The position numbers were made by a program, and so were the translations under genes. 64,000 nt of DNA from JBGTFE01 sp049799955 (GTDB taxonomy: Bacteria > Acidobacteriota > Blastocatellia > Pyrinomonadales > Pyrinomonadaceae): assembly GCA_049799955.1 (NCBI GenBank), contig JBARIW010000032.1:1-64000 (forward strand). Reading direction: 5' to 3'. Below the pieces are notes generated by a model, which ran no database searches, had not been told where the DNA came from, and was given only the letters and a program-made list of their open reading frames with translations. Positions 7,622 to 16,482 of the stretch are shown here, one piece after another; position 1 is the first letter of the stretch; each line of letters starts with the position of its first letter.

Positions 7622-9241
7622 TTATCTCGTCATCAATTCAGCCGGAAGCTGTTTATCGACTACCGGACGCGCTTTCGCGTCGCTCAACTCCCAGAGCGTC
7701 AGGAAAATCGTTCGCGTAACTTTTTCCATCTTCGCGTAATCAATCTTGTCGGGACTGTCGCCGACCTGGTGATAATCCTGATGAACGCCGTCAAACCAGA
7801 AAATAATCGGAATTCCTTTCGACGCATAATTGAAATGGTCTGAACGGAAAAAGAATCGATTCGGGTCTTTCGGGTCGTCGTATTTGTAATTGTAATTCAG
7901 CTTCAAAAACGAATTGTTGATGCTTTCGCTCACCGTTCCAAGCTCGGTGCTCATCATTTTCGAGCCGATAACGTAAATCTCGTTTTCGGTCGAAAGCTCG
8001 GCGTTGCGCTTGTCTGTGTCGCCCGCAAGGCGGCTTCGTCCAATCATATCGATGTTGAGCTGCGCGACGACCGATTTCAAATCGACGGTCGGAAACTTCG
8101 TGAAATACTCGCTTCCCCACAAGCCTTTTTCTTCGCCGCAATGCCAGACGAAAAGGACGGAACGTTTAGGACGTTTGGCGGATTTGGCGAGCGCCTCGGC
8201 AATCGCCAGAACGCCGGTCGTGCCCGAACCGTCGTCGTCCGCGCCGTTGTTGATTTTATCTTCGCCCTTGGCGTTCTGGCTTATTCCGATATGGTCGTAA
8301 TGAGCGCCGATGGCAACCATTTCATTTTTCAAAACCGGGTCGCTACCTTCCCAAATCGCCACGACGTTCTGTGTCGAAAGCATTTCAGTTTTGCTCACTG
8401 CGCTGAGATTTCCGTTTTGCGCTGTCAGACTGCCGCTTCCCGCGCTGATGCCTAGTGCTTCGCCGACTTTTCCCGAAGCGAGCATCACCGGCATCGTACT
8501 TTGTGTCGCACCTGTGCCTTCACGCAATTTTTCGGGAAATATATTGCCGCGCGAGAAAAAGCCTCTGACCTGTTCCCAGATTGCCTGAAGCTGCGGCGGA
8601 GCTATAACTATAACGCCTGTCGCGCCCTTTGCCCGGGCATTACCGACCGGGTCATTCCAATCGACGCCGCGCGTGCCTTTCAAATCGTCGGCGCTCACGC
8701 CCGCAGGCATCGCAAGCATATATCGCTGCGAAAAATTGGCGGCGGAAAGAACGACTACTTTTCCCTTTACGTCAATTCCGGCGAGCGCATCGATGTTTTT
8801 TGATTTCACCATCCAGCCGTCTTTGCCGAAAACCAGCGGCGCGTCTCCGGTCGAATCGCCGCTGAGCGTGATGAAATAATCTTCGCCGTAAACAAAATTT
8901 TTGCCGTCAATGCTCAATTTTGCAGCGGCAGTGTCAATCGAATCGCGCCGCAGAGCGATTTTTTGAAAATACGTTCCGTTGTCGCCCGCCGGTTTAAAGC
9001 CCCATTGCGAAAGGTTCATTTTGATAAATTCGGCAGTCGTGTCGAGTCCGCGCGAAGGCGTATCGCGTCCTTCCATCGCGTCCGACGCGATAAAATACAG
9101 GTAATCGCTCATCTGTTTCGCCGTAATGTTCATCGCCGCTTTCATCGCGGGCGAATTCTTTTTCGTGGCAGTCTGCGCCGCGAGCGACGCCGGAAAGACG
9201 AATGTAAAAACTAAAATTAAAGCAAGTAAATTTTTTCTCAT
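7622..9241 (-). CDS. Secreted M28 family metallopeptidase
   Basis: A zinc aminopeptidase-like exopeptidase of 539 residues, exported by a signal peptide (residues 1-22). The middle part carries a PA-type insert region with VKGKVVVLSAANFSQ. The M28 metal ligands are visible in order: His-Asp in AIGAHYDHIGIS, Asp in NNGADDDGSGTTG, the catalytic Glu pair in WHCGEEKGLWGSEYF, Asp in QLNIDMIGR, and the last His in GVHQDYHQVGDSPDKID. Aminopeptidases of this kind remove N-terminal residues from peptides outside the cell or in the periplasm. With the subtilisin nearby this suggests use of external protein, which is inference. Confidence 0.92.
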   Translation of the reverse strand: MRKNLLALILVFTFVFPASLAAQTATKKNSPAMKAAMNITAKQMSDYLYFIASDAMEGRDTPSRGLDTTAEFIKMNLSQWGFKPAGDNGTYFQKIALRRDSIDTAAAKLSIDGKNFVYGEDYFITLSGDSTGDAPLVFGKDGWMVKSKNIDALAGIDVKGKVVVLSAANFSQRYMLAMPAGVSADDLKGTRGVDWNDPVGNARAKGATGVIVIAPPQLQAIWEQVRGFFSRGNIFPEKLREGTGATQSTMPVMLASGKVGEALGISAGSGSLTAQNGNLSAVSKTEMLSTQNVVAIWEGSDPVLKNEMVAIGAHYDHIGISQNAKGEDKINNGADDDGSGTTGVLAIAEALAKSAKRPKRSVLFVWHCGEEKGLWGSEYFTKFPTVDLKSVVAQLNIDMIGRSRLAGDTDKRNAELSTENEIYVIGSKMMSTELGTVSESINNSFLKLNYNYKYDDPKDPNRFFFRSDHFNYASKGIPIIFWFDGVHQDYHQVGDSPDKIDYAKMEKVTRTIFLTLWELSDAKARPVVDKQLPAELMTR

Positions 9242-9269
9242 TATTTTCTCCAGAAAGATAGAAAACAGA

Positions 9270-9371
9270 AGAATAGCCCGCGGATGAACACGGATAAGGC
9301 GGATTAACGCGGATAATTTTATAAAAATCTGCGAAAATCCGCTTAATCAGCGTTCATCCGCGGGCTATTCT
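9270..9371. repeat. Paired inverted array (CGGATGAACA type, ~10-bp units)
   Basis: The outer 20 bp of the two arms are perfectly complementary (AGAATAGCCCGCGGATGAAC and its complement). Internal units CGGAT(G/A/T)AA recur at 9-10 bp spacing. It lies between the co-directional minus-strand lpxI and M28 peptidase genes. A related single arm lies inside the LolC/E-like gene at 20049-20085. Confidence 0.9.
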
Positions 9372-9402
9372 TTATATTCCGCATAATCTTACGCGCACTC
9401 GG

Positions 9403-10215
9403 CTAAATTTGTTTCGGTTTGACGGCGATGACGGCGATTTTTTTCTCGTTGGCGAGCGCGAGCATTTCTTCTTTATCGAACATCAAAGTTTTTCCGGCAG
9501 TCAGGCAGAGACAGGCTGCGCCCGCTTCAATCATCGTCCGAATCGTCGGAACGCCGACTACGGGCACGTCGAAACGCATATCCTGATTCGGTTTGGCGAC
9601 TTTTACGACCGTCAGTTTTCCTTTTGCAAGCTCTCCGGCACGCTTTATCGTCGCGTCGGTTCCTTCCATCGCTTCGATTGCAACGCACGCCTTAGCGCGC
9701 ACGACAATCGTTTGTCCGAGGTCGAGCCGCGCGATTTCATTGGCAATCTCCAAACCGTATTCGATATTTCCCTGTTCATTCGCATCGGGTTTTCTTTTTG
9801 ATAAAACGCCTTCCTGCGCCAGACGGTCTTGAATAAAATATGTCGAATCAATCAATTCGATTCCTTCTTTCGCCATTTCCGAAGCGACGCCGCCGATTAA
9901 AGCGTCCGTGTTTCTCTGTTTCAAGCCGAAAAGCATTTTGAGCATTCGCAAATCAGGCAGAGCGCCCGAAAAAATCTGAACGTGCTTAACCTGTCCAGCC
10001 ATCATCGCGCGCGAGACGCCTTCTTTTTTGAAAAAAGAAATCATCTTTCCGAGCTGCCCGATGCCGACCCAGATTACTTTTTCGGCAACTTCCTCGATGC
10101 GCTTATCAGTTTCCTCACGAATGGCGACGACGGCTAAAGACGCGCCTTGTTTTTTCGCGCCTTCGACGACGAGAAAAGGAAAATTTCCGTTTCCGGCGAT
10201 TAATCCGAATTTCAT
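9403..10215 (-). CDS. lpxI: UDP-2,3-diacylglucosamine diphosphatase LpxI
   Basis: Cleaves UDP-2,3-diacylglucosamine to lipid X plus UMP in lipid A synthesis, replacing LpxH in organisms that lack it. It is 270 residues long, the family length. The N-terminal LGLIAGNG-type motif (here KFGLIAGNGNFPFLV), ISFFKKEGVSRAMMAGQVKHV and the C-terminal DMRFDVPVVGVPTIRTMIEAGA are characteristic of LpxI (former DUF1009). It lies downstream of lpxA on the same strand, but separated by plus-strand umuD and an umuC remnant, so it probably has its own promoter now. It acts at the cytoplasmic face of the inner membrane. Confidence 0.9.
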   Translation of the reverse strand: MKFGLIAGNGNFPFLVVEGAKKQGASLAVVAIREETDKRIEEVAEKVIWVGIGQLGKMISFFKKEGVSRAMMAGQVKHVQIFSGALPDLRMLKMLFGLKQRNTDALIGGVASEMAKEGIELIDSTYFIQDRLAQEGVLSKRKPDANEQGNIEYGLEIANEIARLDLGQTIVVRAKACVAIEAMEGTDATIKRAGELAKGKLTVVKVAKPNQDMRFDVPVVGVPTIRTMIEAGAACLCLTAGKTLMFDKEEMLALANEKKIAVIAVKPKQI

Positions 10216-10220
10216 AATAT

Positions 10221-10289
10221 TTTAGGGATTAGGAGTTAGGTTTTAGGGTTTAGGCTAAAACCGAATCCCTAATCCCTAATCCCTAATCA
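10221..10289. repeat. Paired inverted heptamer array (TAGGNNN family)
   Basis: Five TAGGNNN heptamers (10221-10256) face an array of CTAATCC heptamers (10264-10289). It lies immediately upstream of lpxI, in the divergent space towards umuD. It belongs to the same family as 728-803. Confidence 0.88.
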
Positions 10290-10354
10290 ATTGCTTAATC
10301 AACTTAAGCTGAATTTTCACAAAAATCTTGCAAAGCCGCGCGAAAATCGGTTAT

Positions 10355-10380
10355 TGTTTCATATATAGAACATTGTTTTA
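10355..10380 (+). promoter_or_regulatory. Possible SOS-type operator before umuD
   Basis: GTTTCATATATAGAAC (imperfect palindrome, GTT...ATATAT...AAC) is followed by GAACATTGTTTT, which resembles a GAAC-N4-GTTC LexA half-site arrangement. It lies 12-35 bases before the umuD ATG. The LexA box of this lineage is not known to me, so this is a guess from position and symmetry. Confidence 0.3.
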
Positions 10381-10390
10381 TAAAAGAAAT

Positions 10391-10831
10391 ATGCTACAAG
10401 AAAAGGAAACATTAAAAATATACCGCGTTTCGCAAGCCAGGCAAATTGCCCGACCGATGGTTTCTTCGCGCGTCAGCGCCGGATTTCCGTCTCCGGCGGA
10501 AGATTATATCGAAGGTCATATCGATTTGAATATGATTTTGATTCGCAATCCGCTGGCGACGGTTTACGTCCGCGTCAGCGGCGATTCGATGAGCGACGCC
10601 GGGATTTATCCGAACACTTTGCTGGTCGTTGACCGCTCGATGGAAACGCATGACGGGCATATCATCATCGCCAAAGTCTTTGACGAGCTTTGCGTCAAAC
10701 GCCTTTCAATCGGCAATGACGGAAGAATCCGGCTTTTGTCGGAAAATCAAAATTATCGACCGATAGAAGTTACGGAAGAGATGGAATTTGAAGTTTGGGG
10801 CAGAGTTCTTTATGCGATTCAGACGCTGTAA
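10391..10831 (+). CDS. umuD: UmuD-like error-prone repair accessory protein
   Basis: A 146-residue LexA/UmuD-fold protein without the LexA DNA-binding domain. After RecA-stimulated self-cleavage UmuD' joins UmuC to form a translesion polymerase. The cleavage site Ala30-Gly31 (VSAGFPSPAEDY), catalytic Ser66 (GDSMSDAG) and Lys103 (ELCVKRL) are present. The Ser-Lys distance of 37 equals that of E. coli UmuD. An upstream in-frame ATG at 10328 adds residues unlike the family, so 10391 is chosen. The umuC partner just downstream is truncated, leaving this UmuD without a local polymerase. Confidence 0.88.
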   Translation: MLQEKETLKIYRVSQARQIARPMVSSRVSAGFPSPAEDYIEGHIDLNMILIRNPLATVYVRVSGDSMSDAGIYPNTLLVVDRSMETHDGHIIIAKVFDELCVKRLSIGNDGRIRLLSENQNYRPIEVTEEMEFEVWGRVLYAIQTL

Positions 10832-10839
10832 AAATTTGT

Positions 10840-11217
10840 ATGACAAAGGCTTTCGGCTTGGTAGACTGCAATAATTTTTATGCTTCGGCAGAAAAAGTTT
10901 TTAACCCGAAGCTGCATAAAAAACCCGTCGTCGTTCTCTCAAATAATGACGGCTGCATAATCTCCCGAAGCGATGAAGCCAGGCAAATCGGCGTAAAAAT
11001 GGGCGCTCCGCTTTTCAGGACACAAAATCTTCCGGACAAATTCAGAAGGCGATTGGCAGGGAAAGTGCGCGTATCGAAGCAATCGATACACGACCAGATT
11101 CGACGAGATTTTAACGGTTACTTAACCACGCCGCGTTTTGAAGTCTCGATAAATTCGACCAGCAAATCTACTTCCTTACAATCCGTGATTTCTTCTTTAA
11201 TTTTTTCGAGAGCCTGA
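10840..11217 (+). pseudogene. umuC: umuC remnant (5' end only)
   Basis: The frame opens with TKAFGLVDCNNFYASAEKVF, followed by KKPVVVLSNNDGCIISRSDEA and AKxxGVKMGAPLF-like residues. This is the unmistakable start of a Y-family polymerase UmuC, including the first catalytic Asp (VDCNNFYAS). Homology stops after about 60 residues (near 11030) and the remaining frame is unrelated. From 11118 it overlaps the 3' end of lpxA on the other strand. Normal UmuC has about 420 residues, so the palm, finger and little-finger domains are missing. It looks like a deletion that fused the umuC start to the lpxA flank. Confidence 0.85.
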
Positions 11218-11891
11218 GTTGTGTTCAGTTTTGAAGAAAGCAAAAGGTGAAAGGCGTGAGTTACTTTTTCAACCGTTTCGCGTCCGTAGCCGCGACGGCG
11301 CATTCCGACCCGGTTCAAGCCGTAGCATTTGGCGTGATTTCCCTGAATCGTCGCAAACGGCATCGCGTCTTTGACGACGACCGAATAGCCGCCGACGAAT
11401 GCTTCGAAACCGATTCGGCAAAATTGATGAACGCCCGAATAAGCGCCGATATTGGCTTTATCGGCAATTTCGACGTGTCCGGCGAGCGTTGCGGCATTTG
11501 CCATGATGATTTCGCTTCCGATTTGGCAGTCGTGCGCGATGTGCGCCTGCGCCATCAGGAGATTATCGTCGCCGATTCGGGTTACGCCGCCGCCGCCCTG
11601 CGTCCCGCGATGAATGGTTACAAATTCGCGGATTTGATTGCGTTTGCCGATTTCCGTCGCGGTCGGCTCGCCCGCGTATTTCAAATCCTGCGGCGCGAGT
11701 CCGATTGAAACAAACGGGAAAACGTGTGTTTCGTCGCCGATTGAAGTTTTCCCGTCAATGACGATGTGCGAATCGAGCCGGACTTTATCGCCCAATTTAA
11801 CTTCGTCGCCGACGATGCAGTATGCGCCGATGTAGCAGTCTGCGCCGGCTGTCGCGTTCGGACTGACGATTGCGGTTTCGTGAATAAACAT
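11118..11891 (-). CDS. lpxA: UDP-N-acetylglucosamine acyltransferase LpxA
   Basis: Transfers a 3-hydroxyacyl chain from acyl-ACP to UDP-GlcNAc, the first step of lipid A synthesis, in the cytoplasm. It is 257 residues from MFIHETAIVSP. The chain is a left-handed beta helix of hexapeptide repeats, with the catalytic His120 in AHIAHDC, the IHRGTQ loop, and the C-terminal helical part RRRGYGRETVEKV. A start at 11936 would translate the upstream repeat element into a peptide unlike LpxA, so 11891 is chosen. It follows fabZ, as in many lipid A operons. Its stop is in the region of the truncated umuC on the opposite strand. Confidence 0.95.
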   Translation of the reverse strand: MFIHETAIVSPNATAGADCYIGAYCIVGDEVKLGDKVRLDSHIVIDGKTSIGDETHVFPFVSIGLAPQDLKYAGEPTATEIGKRNQIREFVTIHRGTQGGGGVTRIGDDNLLMAQAHIAHDCQIGSEIIMANAATLAGHVEIADKANIGAYSGVHQFCRIGFEAFVGGYSVVVKDAMPFATIQGNHAKCYGLNRVGMRRRGYGRETVEKVTHAFHLLLSSKLNTTQALEKIKEEITDCKEVDLLVEFIETSKRGVVK

Positions 11892-11892
11892 T

Positions 11893-11970
11893 AATAGGTG
11901 ATAGGTAACAGGTGATAGGTGATAAGTGAAGAACAAAACCTATTACTTATCACTTATCACCTATCACTTA
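11893..11970. repeat. Paired inverted heptamer array (ATAGGTG type)
   Basis: Five ATAGGTG-like heptamers (11893-11928) face CTTATCA heptamers (11944-11970). It sits exactly between fabZ and lpxA. The fabZ stop codon is formed at the edge of the right arm, and the left arm reaches within two bases of the lpxA ATG. Confidence 0.88.
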
Positions 11971-12420
11971 TAATTGCGGTTTTTCGGCGATGACGCACAT
12001 AATCTCGGCTTCAGCGCAAATTTTGCCGTCAACCCGGGCTTCGCCGCGCATTTTCTGGACGCGGCTTCCGATTCTCAGCGCGGTTACTTCGAGAACGAGC
12101 GTGTCTCCCGGAACGACCGGGCGACGGAAACGCGCATTTTCGATGCCGCTGAAAAACGGAATCCGGTTGTCGCGGTCTTCAAATTCACGAAGCGCCAGAA
12201 TCGCGCCGACCTGCGCCAGCGCTTCAATCTGCAAAACGCCGGGCATCACGGGCGCGCCGGGAAAATGTCCCTGAAAAAACTGCTCGTTGACGGTTACCTG
12301 CTTGATGCCGACGATTCTCACGCGCGGCTCAAGCTCGATGATTTTATCGACCAGCAGAAACGGGTAGCGATGCGGCAGAATCTTCTGAATGGCAACTGAA
12401 TCGAGAATGGTCATAAGCAT
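11968..12420 (-). CDS. fabZ: 3-hydroxyacyl-ACP dehydratase FabZ
   Basis: Dehydrates 3-hydroxyacyl-ACP to trans-2-enoyl-ACP in type II fatty-acid synthesis. It is 150 residues long with a single hot-dog fold. The catalytic His52 and Glu66 lie in QGHFPGAPVMPGVLQIEALAQ, and LPHRYPFLLVDKI marks the N-terminus. Translation may start at the first or the third codon (MLMTILD). It competes with LpxA for 3-hydroxyacyl-ACP, so their linkage balances fatty-acid and lipid A synthesis. It is flanked on both sides by inverted heptamer arrays. Confidence 0.95.
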   Translation of the reverse strand: MLMTILDSVAIQKILPHRYPFLLVDKIIELEPRVRIVGIKQVTVNEQFFQGHFPGAPVMPGVLQIEALAQVGAILALREFEDRDNRIPFFSGIENARFRRPVVPGDTLVLEVTALRIGSRVQKMRGEARVDGKICAEAEIMCVIAEKPQL

Positions 12421-12430
12421 CCGAAAAGCA

Positions 12431-12468
12431 AAAGTCAGAAGTCAGCAGATTTTTCCGCTGACTTCTGA
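12431..12468. repeat. Short paired inverted array (AAGTCAG type)
   Basis: Two AAGTCAG units lead into an 11-bp perfect stem, CAGAAGTCAGC with GCTGACTTCTG, separated by ten bases. It lies between ompH and fabZ. It is of the same family as 55616-55693 but shorter. Confidence 0.85.
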
Positions 12469-12490
12469 ATATATGTTTGACTCTAAGCTA

Positions 12491-13093
12491 CTATTTGGTT
12501 GTGTTTACGGCTGTTGCCGGACGCGCGTTGTAAAATTTGATAAAATCCGTTGTTACATCGCTTGCATCTTCCCAAGCCAGAAGAACACCCGCATTGTAGA
12601 GCTTGGTCGCATCGAGCAGAAGCGTAAAAGCTTTTGCCTTCTGATAATCCTGCATCGCTTTGCCGATGTCGAGAAGAATCGGTCCCAAAACGACCTGTTC
12701 ACGACGCTCATAACGAGCTTTCGCGTCGTCCTGCTTGAATTTGAACTCACGACCTAACTTGGCGTATTCGTCGTTTTTGGTATTAAAACTAGCCTGAAGC
12801 GCATCTTTATTAACCGGAACTCCGCCTTGCGCATTTAACTGACCTTGTATTGTGGTTAATTCCTTTTCCAGTGCCTGAATTCTGTTAGCGATAGTCGTCA
12901 AATCATCAAAATCCTTCTTAAATTCCGCGTCGAGACTCTTTCTTCCGGTGATAAATTTTGTAATGCCCGCTTTATCATCTTCAAAGGCTCCGGTGTTGAT
13001 TAATCCGATTTTTCCGGCGGTTTGGGCAAACGCCGAGACTGCAAAAATAGCCGCGATAAATAATGTGGCGGCAAAAAGACGAAATGTTTTCAT
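12491..13093 (-). CDS. Skp/OmpH-type periplasmic chaperone
   Basis: A 200-residue exported protein with signal peptide (residues 1-23, cleavage after SAFA). The mature start KIGLINTGAFEDDKAGI resembles the OmpH/Skp opening strand (KIAVVD...). It is followed by a long charged coiled coil (about residues 55-140, e.g. IQALEKELTTIQGQL) and a return to the core (LDIGKAMQDYQKAKAFTLLLD). Skp trimers hold unfolded outer-membrane proteins on the way to BAM, consistent with its place directly after bamA. A GGAG Shine-Dalgarno precedes the start, and a good promoter lies 125-155 bases upstream. Confidence 0.85.
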   Translation of the reverse strand: MKTFRLFAATLFIAAIFAVSAFAQTAGKIGLINTGAFEDDKAGITKFITGRKSLDAEFKKDFDDLTTIANRIQALEKELTTIQGQLNAQGGVPVNKDALQASFNTKNDEYAKLGREFKFKQDDAKARYERREQVVLGPILLDIGKAMQDYQKAKAFTLLLDATKLYNAGVLLAWEDASDVTTDFIKFYNARPATAVNTTK

Positions 13094-13217
13094 TTTATTT
13101 ATAATACTCCTTAAACTTGTAAAAAGGCTGTTCGCTCCGCAAGATTGATACCTTCTTAGAATCTATTTTTTTTTGAACTGTTGCTTGCAATTTCGTTATA
13201 ACGATAAAAGGAAAGCA

Positions 13218-13247
13218 ATATTAATTTATCAAAACGCAGGTTGTCAA
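13218..13247 (-). promoter_or_regulatory. Sigma-70 type promoter for ompH
   Basis: On the minus strand TTGACA (13242-13247) is separated by 18 bases from TAATAT (13218-13223). The predicted leader is about 115 bases long. A perfect 10-bp palindrome CGTTATAACG (13194-13203) lies just after the start point and may be an operator. Confidence 0.55.
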
Positions 13248-13292
13248 ACTTTGTTTCAAACCCGACGATTTTTCACCGTTATTCTCAAGCAG

Positions 13293-13341
13293 TTAAGTAA
13301 AAGGTAAACAACTAATTTCAAGTTTTTTCCTTTTTACTTAA
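13293..13341. repeat. Inverted repeat at the end of bamA (TTAAGTAAAAGG)
   Basis: TTAAGTAAAAGG (13293-13304) pairs with CCTTTTTACTTAA (13329-13341), which contains the bamA stop codon. It is related in sequence to the palindrome at 53084-53125 and the array at 50071-50160. It may terminate bamA transcription. Confidence 0.7.
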
Positions 13342-16300
13342 AAAGTTCTTCCGACCGTAAATCTGAAACCGCTTCGTTTTCCGGGAATAAACAAATTCGG
13401 CAGCTCCTGTGTAAATCCGAATTTTCCGTTCGGATTGTAATAGTAAATCAGGCGAAACGGAACGTTGACGACCGGAACCTGAATGCGAAGCTCGGCGCCG
13501 ACACTCGCGCGAAAATTGCTGAGACTGGAAAACGCCGCGTCATCAACGCGCAAAAGCGAATTTGTCTGAGCTTCGCCGCGAAGGAAAAGCTGCTGGATTC
13601 CGCCCGGAACGCTTATCGGACAGCCGAAACGGTTGCCGTTACAGAAAATATCGACAAACTCGGTCGTCGTCAGCACCTGATTGTTACGCAGCAGGATGCT
13701 GCCGAAACGACCTTCGAGTTCGGGCGCGTTTCGCAAAGCCAGACCGGTAATCGTGCCCGCGCCGACAAATGTATCGTCCGCCAAAAAGGTGCTGTTAATA
13801 ACCTGAGTTCCGGTTTTTCTTAAATTAAAAACCGAGCCGATGTCGGCAAAGGCGGCTAGAGAGACAGGTCCGAAAATCGGGATGCGATATTCGAAATTTC
13901 CCAGAAGCTGCGTGTCGCCGCCGATATATCGAAAATTATTGTTAAGCAGCGCAACATTAGAGCCGGTCGCGCCGGTCAGCGTTCCGAGCCGCGCCAGTTC
14001 GTCGAGCGTTCTGCCGCCGTCGGTAAAGCCGCCTGCCGCCACCGGCGTTCCGCTCGAATTGGTTGCCGCAACGACGTTGCGCGTCGTCAGATAATTGTCA
14101 TACGGGGCAATCGGTCCGATTGAGCGCGCGTTATAGCCGCGAATGTCGGACTCGCTTCCGAGATAATATCTTTCATAAATCGGGACTCCGCCGACAAAAG
14201 CGAGCGAGTTTGCGTTCGTGATTTTGTCGCTCGTCGCAAAGCTTCCGATTGTTCCGGCAATAATTCTGAAACCGAAAACTTCCGCTCTGTCTCTCGTCTT
14301 TTTCTTCCTGATGGGAATAAAGCTCGTATATTGAATCGACGGCTGATAAGTTCTGACATCGCCGCCCAAGCCCGCCAGCGCGAGCGAAGCGGAAATCTGC
14401 GTTCCGCGATAGGTGTCGATGCCGTTCGGCGAAGGCTGGCGCGTATCATATACAAAAGTTCCGGTAATGCGGCTCGTAATAATGCTCGGCTGCTCGAAAA
14501 TAATCGGAATCGCCAGCGTCGGGTCGCCTAACTGGTTAACCGCCGGAAATTTAACGCTCGTCGCCGAAAATTGATACGTCAAACCGATACGCGAAAATTG
14601 CGAAAACGCCCGTTTCTTAAAGAAAAGCTCGGACAGAGGCGCAGTTGCAAATACATTCGCGCCGTATGTAACCTGAGTAAAAAGATTACCCGAATCGGTC
14701 GTCAGCGCCGCGTTAGGGTCGGTGAAAATGTCGTTTAATAAATCCTGATTTTGCGAAAGTGAAGTTCCCTCGCCGAAGAATTTATAACGCGAGCCGAAAA
14801 CGGAAAAGCCGACCGAAATCGGGCGGTCGCGGAAATAAGGCTCCTGAAATGAAATCTGCAATGACTGCTGGCGATTTCCCACGCCGAACTGAACCGAGAG
14901 AACTTCGCCGCGCCCGAGAAGATTGTTCGTCGAATATTCCAAGCCGAACGAATTGCCGCCGATGCCCGAAATTCCGCCGTTTAAGGAAATCTGCTGGCGA
15001 CCTTTCTCGCGCACCTTGATGACCAAATCGACATCGCCCTGATCGGGATTGGTGCGAATTTCAACGTCCTGGTCTTTATCAATCGGGTCGAAATACTGCG
15101 TTTGATTAAGACGAATCACCGATTGTTCCAGCCAAATCTGGTTGTAAATATCGCCTTCATTGATAAGCACTTCGCGGCGCAGAATTTTATCGCGGGTAAA
15201 AGTGTTGCCGGTAAATTCGAGCCGGCGCAGGCGAAACTGTCTGCCTTCGTCAATCGTAATCGTAATATCGACAATGCCTTCATTCGCGTTAGCCGGATTG
15301 TCCTTGAATTCGGGGTTAAATTCGGCGTCGTAAAGCACAAAGCCCTGCCCGCCGTAAACTCTCTTTAAATCCTCGTAAATCGCGTCCTGAAGCCGTCTGC
15401 CGTCGGCAATCTCGCCTTTTTTCAAACCGACGTAGCTTAAAATCTGCTGCTCGGAAAAGATTGAATTTCCCTCGACCTTCAGCTCGCCGACGCGGAAAAT
15501 CTTTCCTTCCGTAACCGGAATGATTATCTTCAGCGTATCGTCTTTAGAGGTTACAAACGGGAGCGGGAAATTATTCAGAATCGGGAAACCCGTCCGGCGA
15601 TAGCCAAGACCGACGACCTGCGGCTCGCCGATTCGCGCCTGAAAATATCCTTTGGAGAACATATAGGAGCGAACGTTTTTCTGCAAATCGTATTGCAGCT
15701 TTCTGAGGTCGAGAATATCAGTTCCCTTAAACCGCGCGATAAGTCCGGTTTCCGTAACCAATTTCAGCGCGCCGCGCAGCTCGCCGTCTTTGAAAACCTG
15801 ATTGCCTTCAAATTCTATATCGACGATGCGCGAGCGATTTCCCTGGTCAACTTCAAATGTAATGGCGGTCGAGGTTGCCGAAACTTCTTCTTCCCTGACC
15901 TTTATGGTCGCGTTCGGAAAACCTTTTCCGGCGAGAAGCTCGCGGATTACACGAACGCCTTTTTGAGCATTGACGGGGTTGTAAACCGATTCTTTGGAGA
16001 TGCCGACGCGCTGTTCGCGAAACGCTTTCAGAACGTCGGATTCGGGAACGGCTTTCAAGCCTTCAAACTGCAAATCACGAATAATCGGCAATTCCCTGAC
16101 CTGAAAAATAACATTGACGCCGCCGCGAACGCCCGGCTCGGTAAAAACCTTCGTCTCGACTTTATCGAAAAAGTTGAGCGAGAGAAGCTCTTTCAAATCG
16201 CGCTCGACCTGCGCCGCGTCGTAAGCGTCGCCCGCGCGTGTTTTGATGTAATAGAGAAGGTCTTCATCGCGCAGACGACGATTGCCTTGTATGTCAACCG

Positions 16301-16436
16301 ATTCGACTAATTGTTGAGTTGTAACCGTTTCAGTTTTCGGATTATCTTTCGCTTTGTCGTCTGAGTTGGGTAGAGCTGGCACAGCCAGAAAAATAAAACT
16401 CAACAGACCAAGCCCAAAAGCGCGAAGAATTTGCAT
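13338..16436 (-). CDS. bamA: Outer membrane protein assembly factor BamA
   Basis: The core of the BAM machine that folds beta-barrel proteins into the outer membrane. It is 1032 residues from MQILRAFGLGLLSF, with a signal peptide. Several POTRA domains follow, with VESVDIQGNRRLRDEDL as the first and GGINVIFQVRE-like strand ends after it. A C-terminal 16-stranded barrel begins around ISLNGGISGIGGNSFG and includes the VRGF-like loop DIRGYNARSIGP. The last residue is Phe (FRFTVGRTF). It is longer than E. coli BamA (about 800), through extended loops in the barrel. An upstream start at 16502 lies within the promoter and is rejected. It leads the bamA-ompH-fabZ-lpxA cluster. Confidence 0.93.
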   Translation of the reverse strand: MQILRAFGLGLLSFIFLAVPALPNSDDKAKDNPKTETVTTQQLVESVDIQGNRRLRDEDLLYYIKTRAGDAYDAAQVERDLKELLSLNFFDKVETKVFTEPGVRGGVNVIFQVRELPIIRDLQFEGLKAVPESDVLKAFREQRVGISKESVYNPVNAQKGVRVIRELLAGKGFPNATIKVREEEVSATSTAITFEVDQGNRSRIVDIEFEGNQVFKDGELRGALKLVTETGLIARFKGTDILDLRKLQYDLQKNVRSYMFSKGYFQARIGEPQVVGLGYRRTGFPILNNFPLPFVTSKDDTLKIIIPVTEGKIFRVGELKVEGNSIFSEQQILSYVGLKKGEIADGRRLQDAIYEDLKRVYGGQGFVLYDAEFNPEFKDNPANANEGIVDITITIDEGRQFRLRRLEFTGNTFTRDKILRREVLINEGDIYNQIWLEQSVIRLNQTQYFDPIDKDQDVEIRTNPDQGDVDLVIKVREKGRQQISLNGGISGIGGNSFGLEYSTNNLLGRGEVLSVQFGVGNRQQSLQISFQEPYFRDRPISVGFSVFGSRYKFFGEGTSLSQNQDLLNDIFTDPNAALTTDSGNLFTQVTYGANVFATAPLSELFFKKRAFSQFSRIGLTYQFSATSVKFPAVNQLGDPTLAIPIIFEQPSIITSRITGTFVYDTRQPSPNGIDTYRGTQISASLALAGLGGDVRTYQPSIQYTSFIPIRKKKTRDRAEVFGFRIIAGTIGSFATSDKITNANSLAFVGGVPIYERYYLGSESDIRGYNARSIGPIAPYDNYLTTRNVVAATNSSGTPVAAGGFTDGGRTLDELARLGTLTGATGSNVALLNNNFRYIGGDTQLLGNFEYRIPIFGPVSLAAFADIGSVFNLRKTGTQVINSTFLADDTFVGAGTITGLALRNAPELEGRFGSILLRNNQVLTTTEFVDIFCNGNRFGCPISVPGGIQQLFLRGEAQTNSLLRVDDAAFSSLSNFRASVGAELRIQVPVVNVPFRLIYYYNPNGKFGFTQELPNLFIPGKRSGFRFTVGRTF

Positions 16437-16482
16437 AAAACCGTTTCCCTTATAATTGCAAGTTTCTGGCTTACAAAAAGCC

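Noticed and set aside
11892..11936. Longer start for lpxA
   Set aside because: The extra residues translate the ATAGGTG-type repeat array and do not resemble LpxA; the ATG at 11891 gives the family N-terminus.
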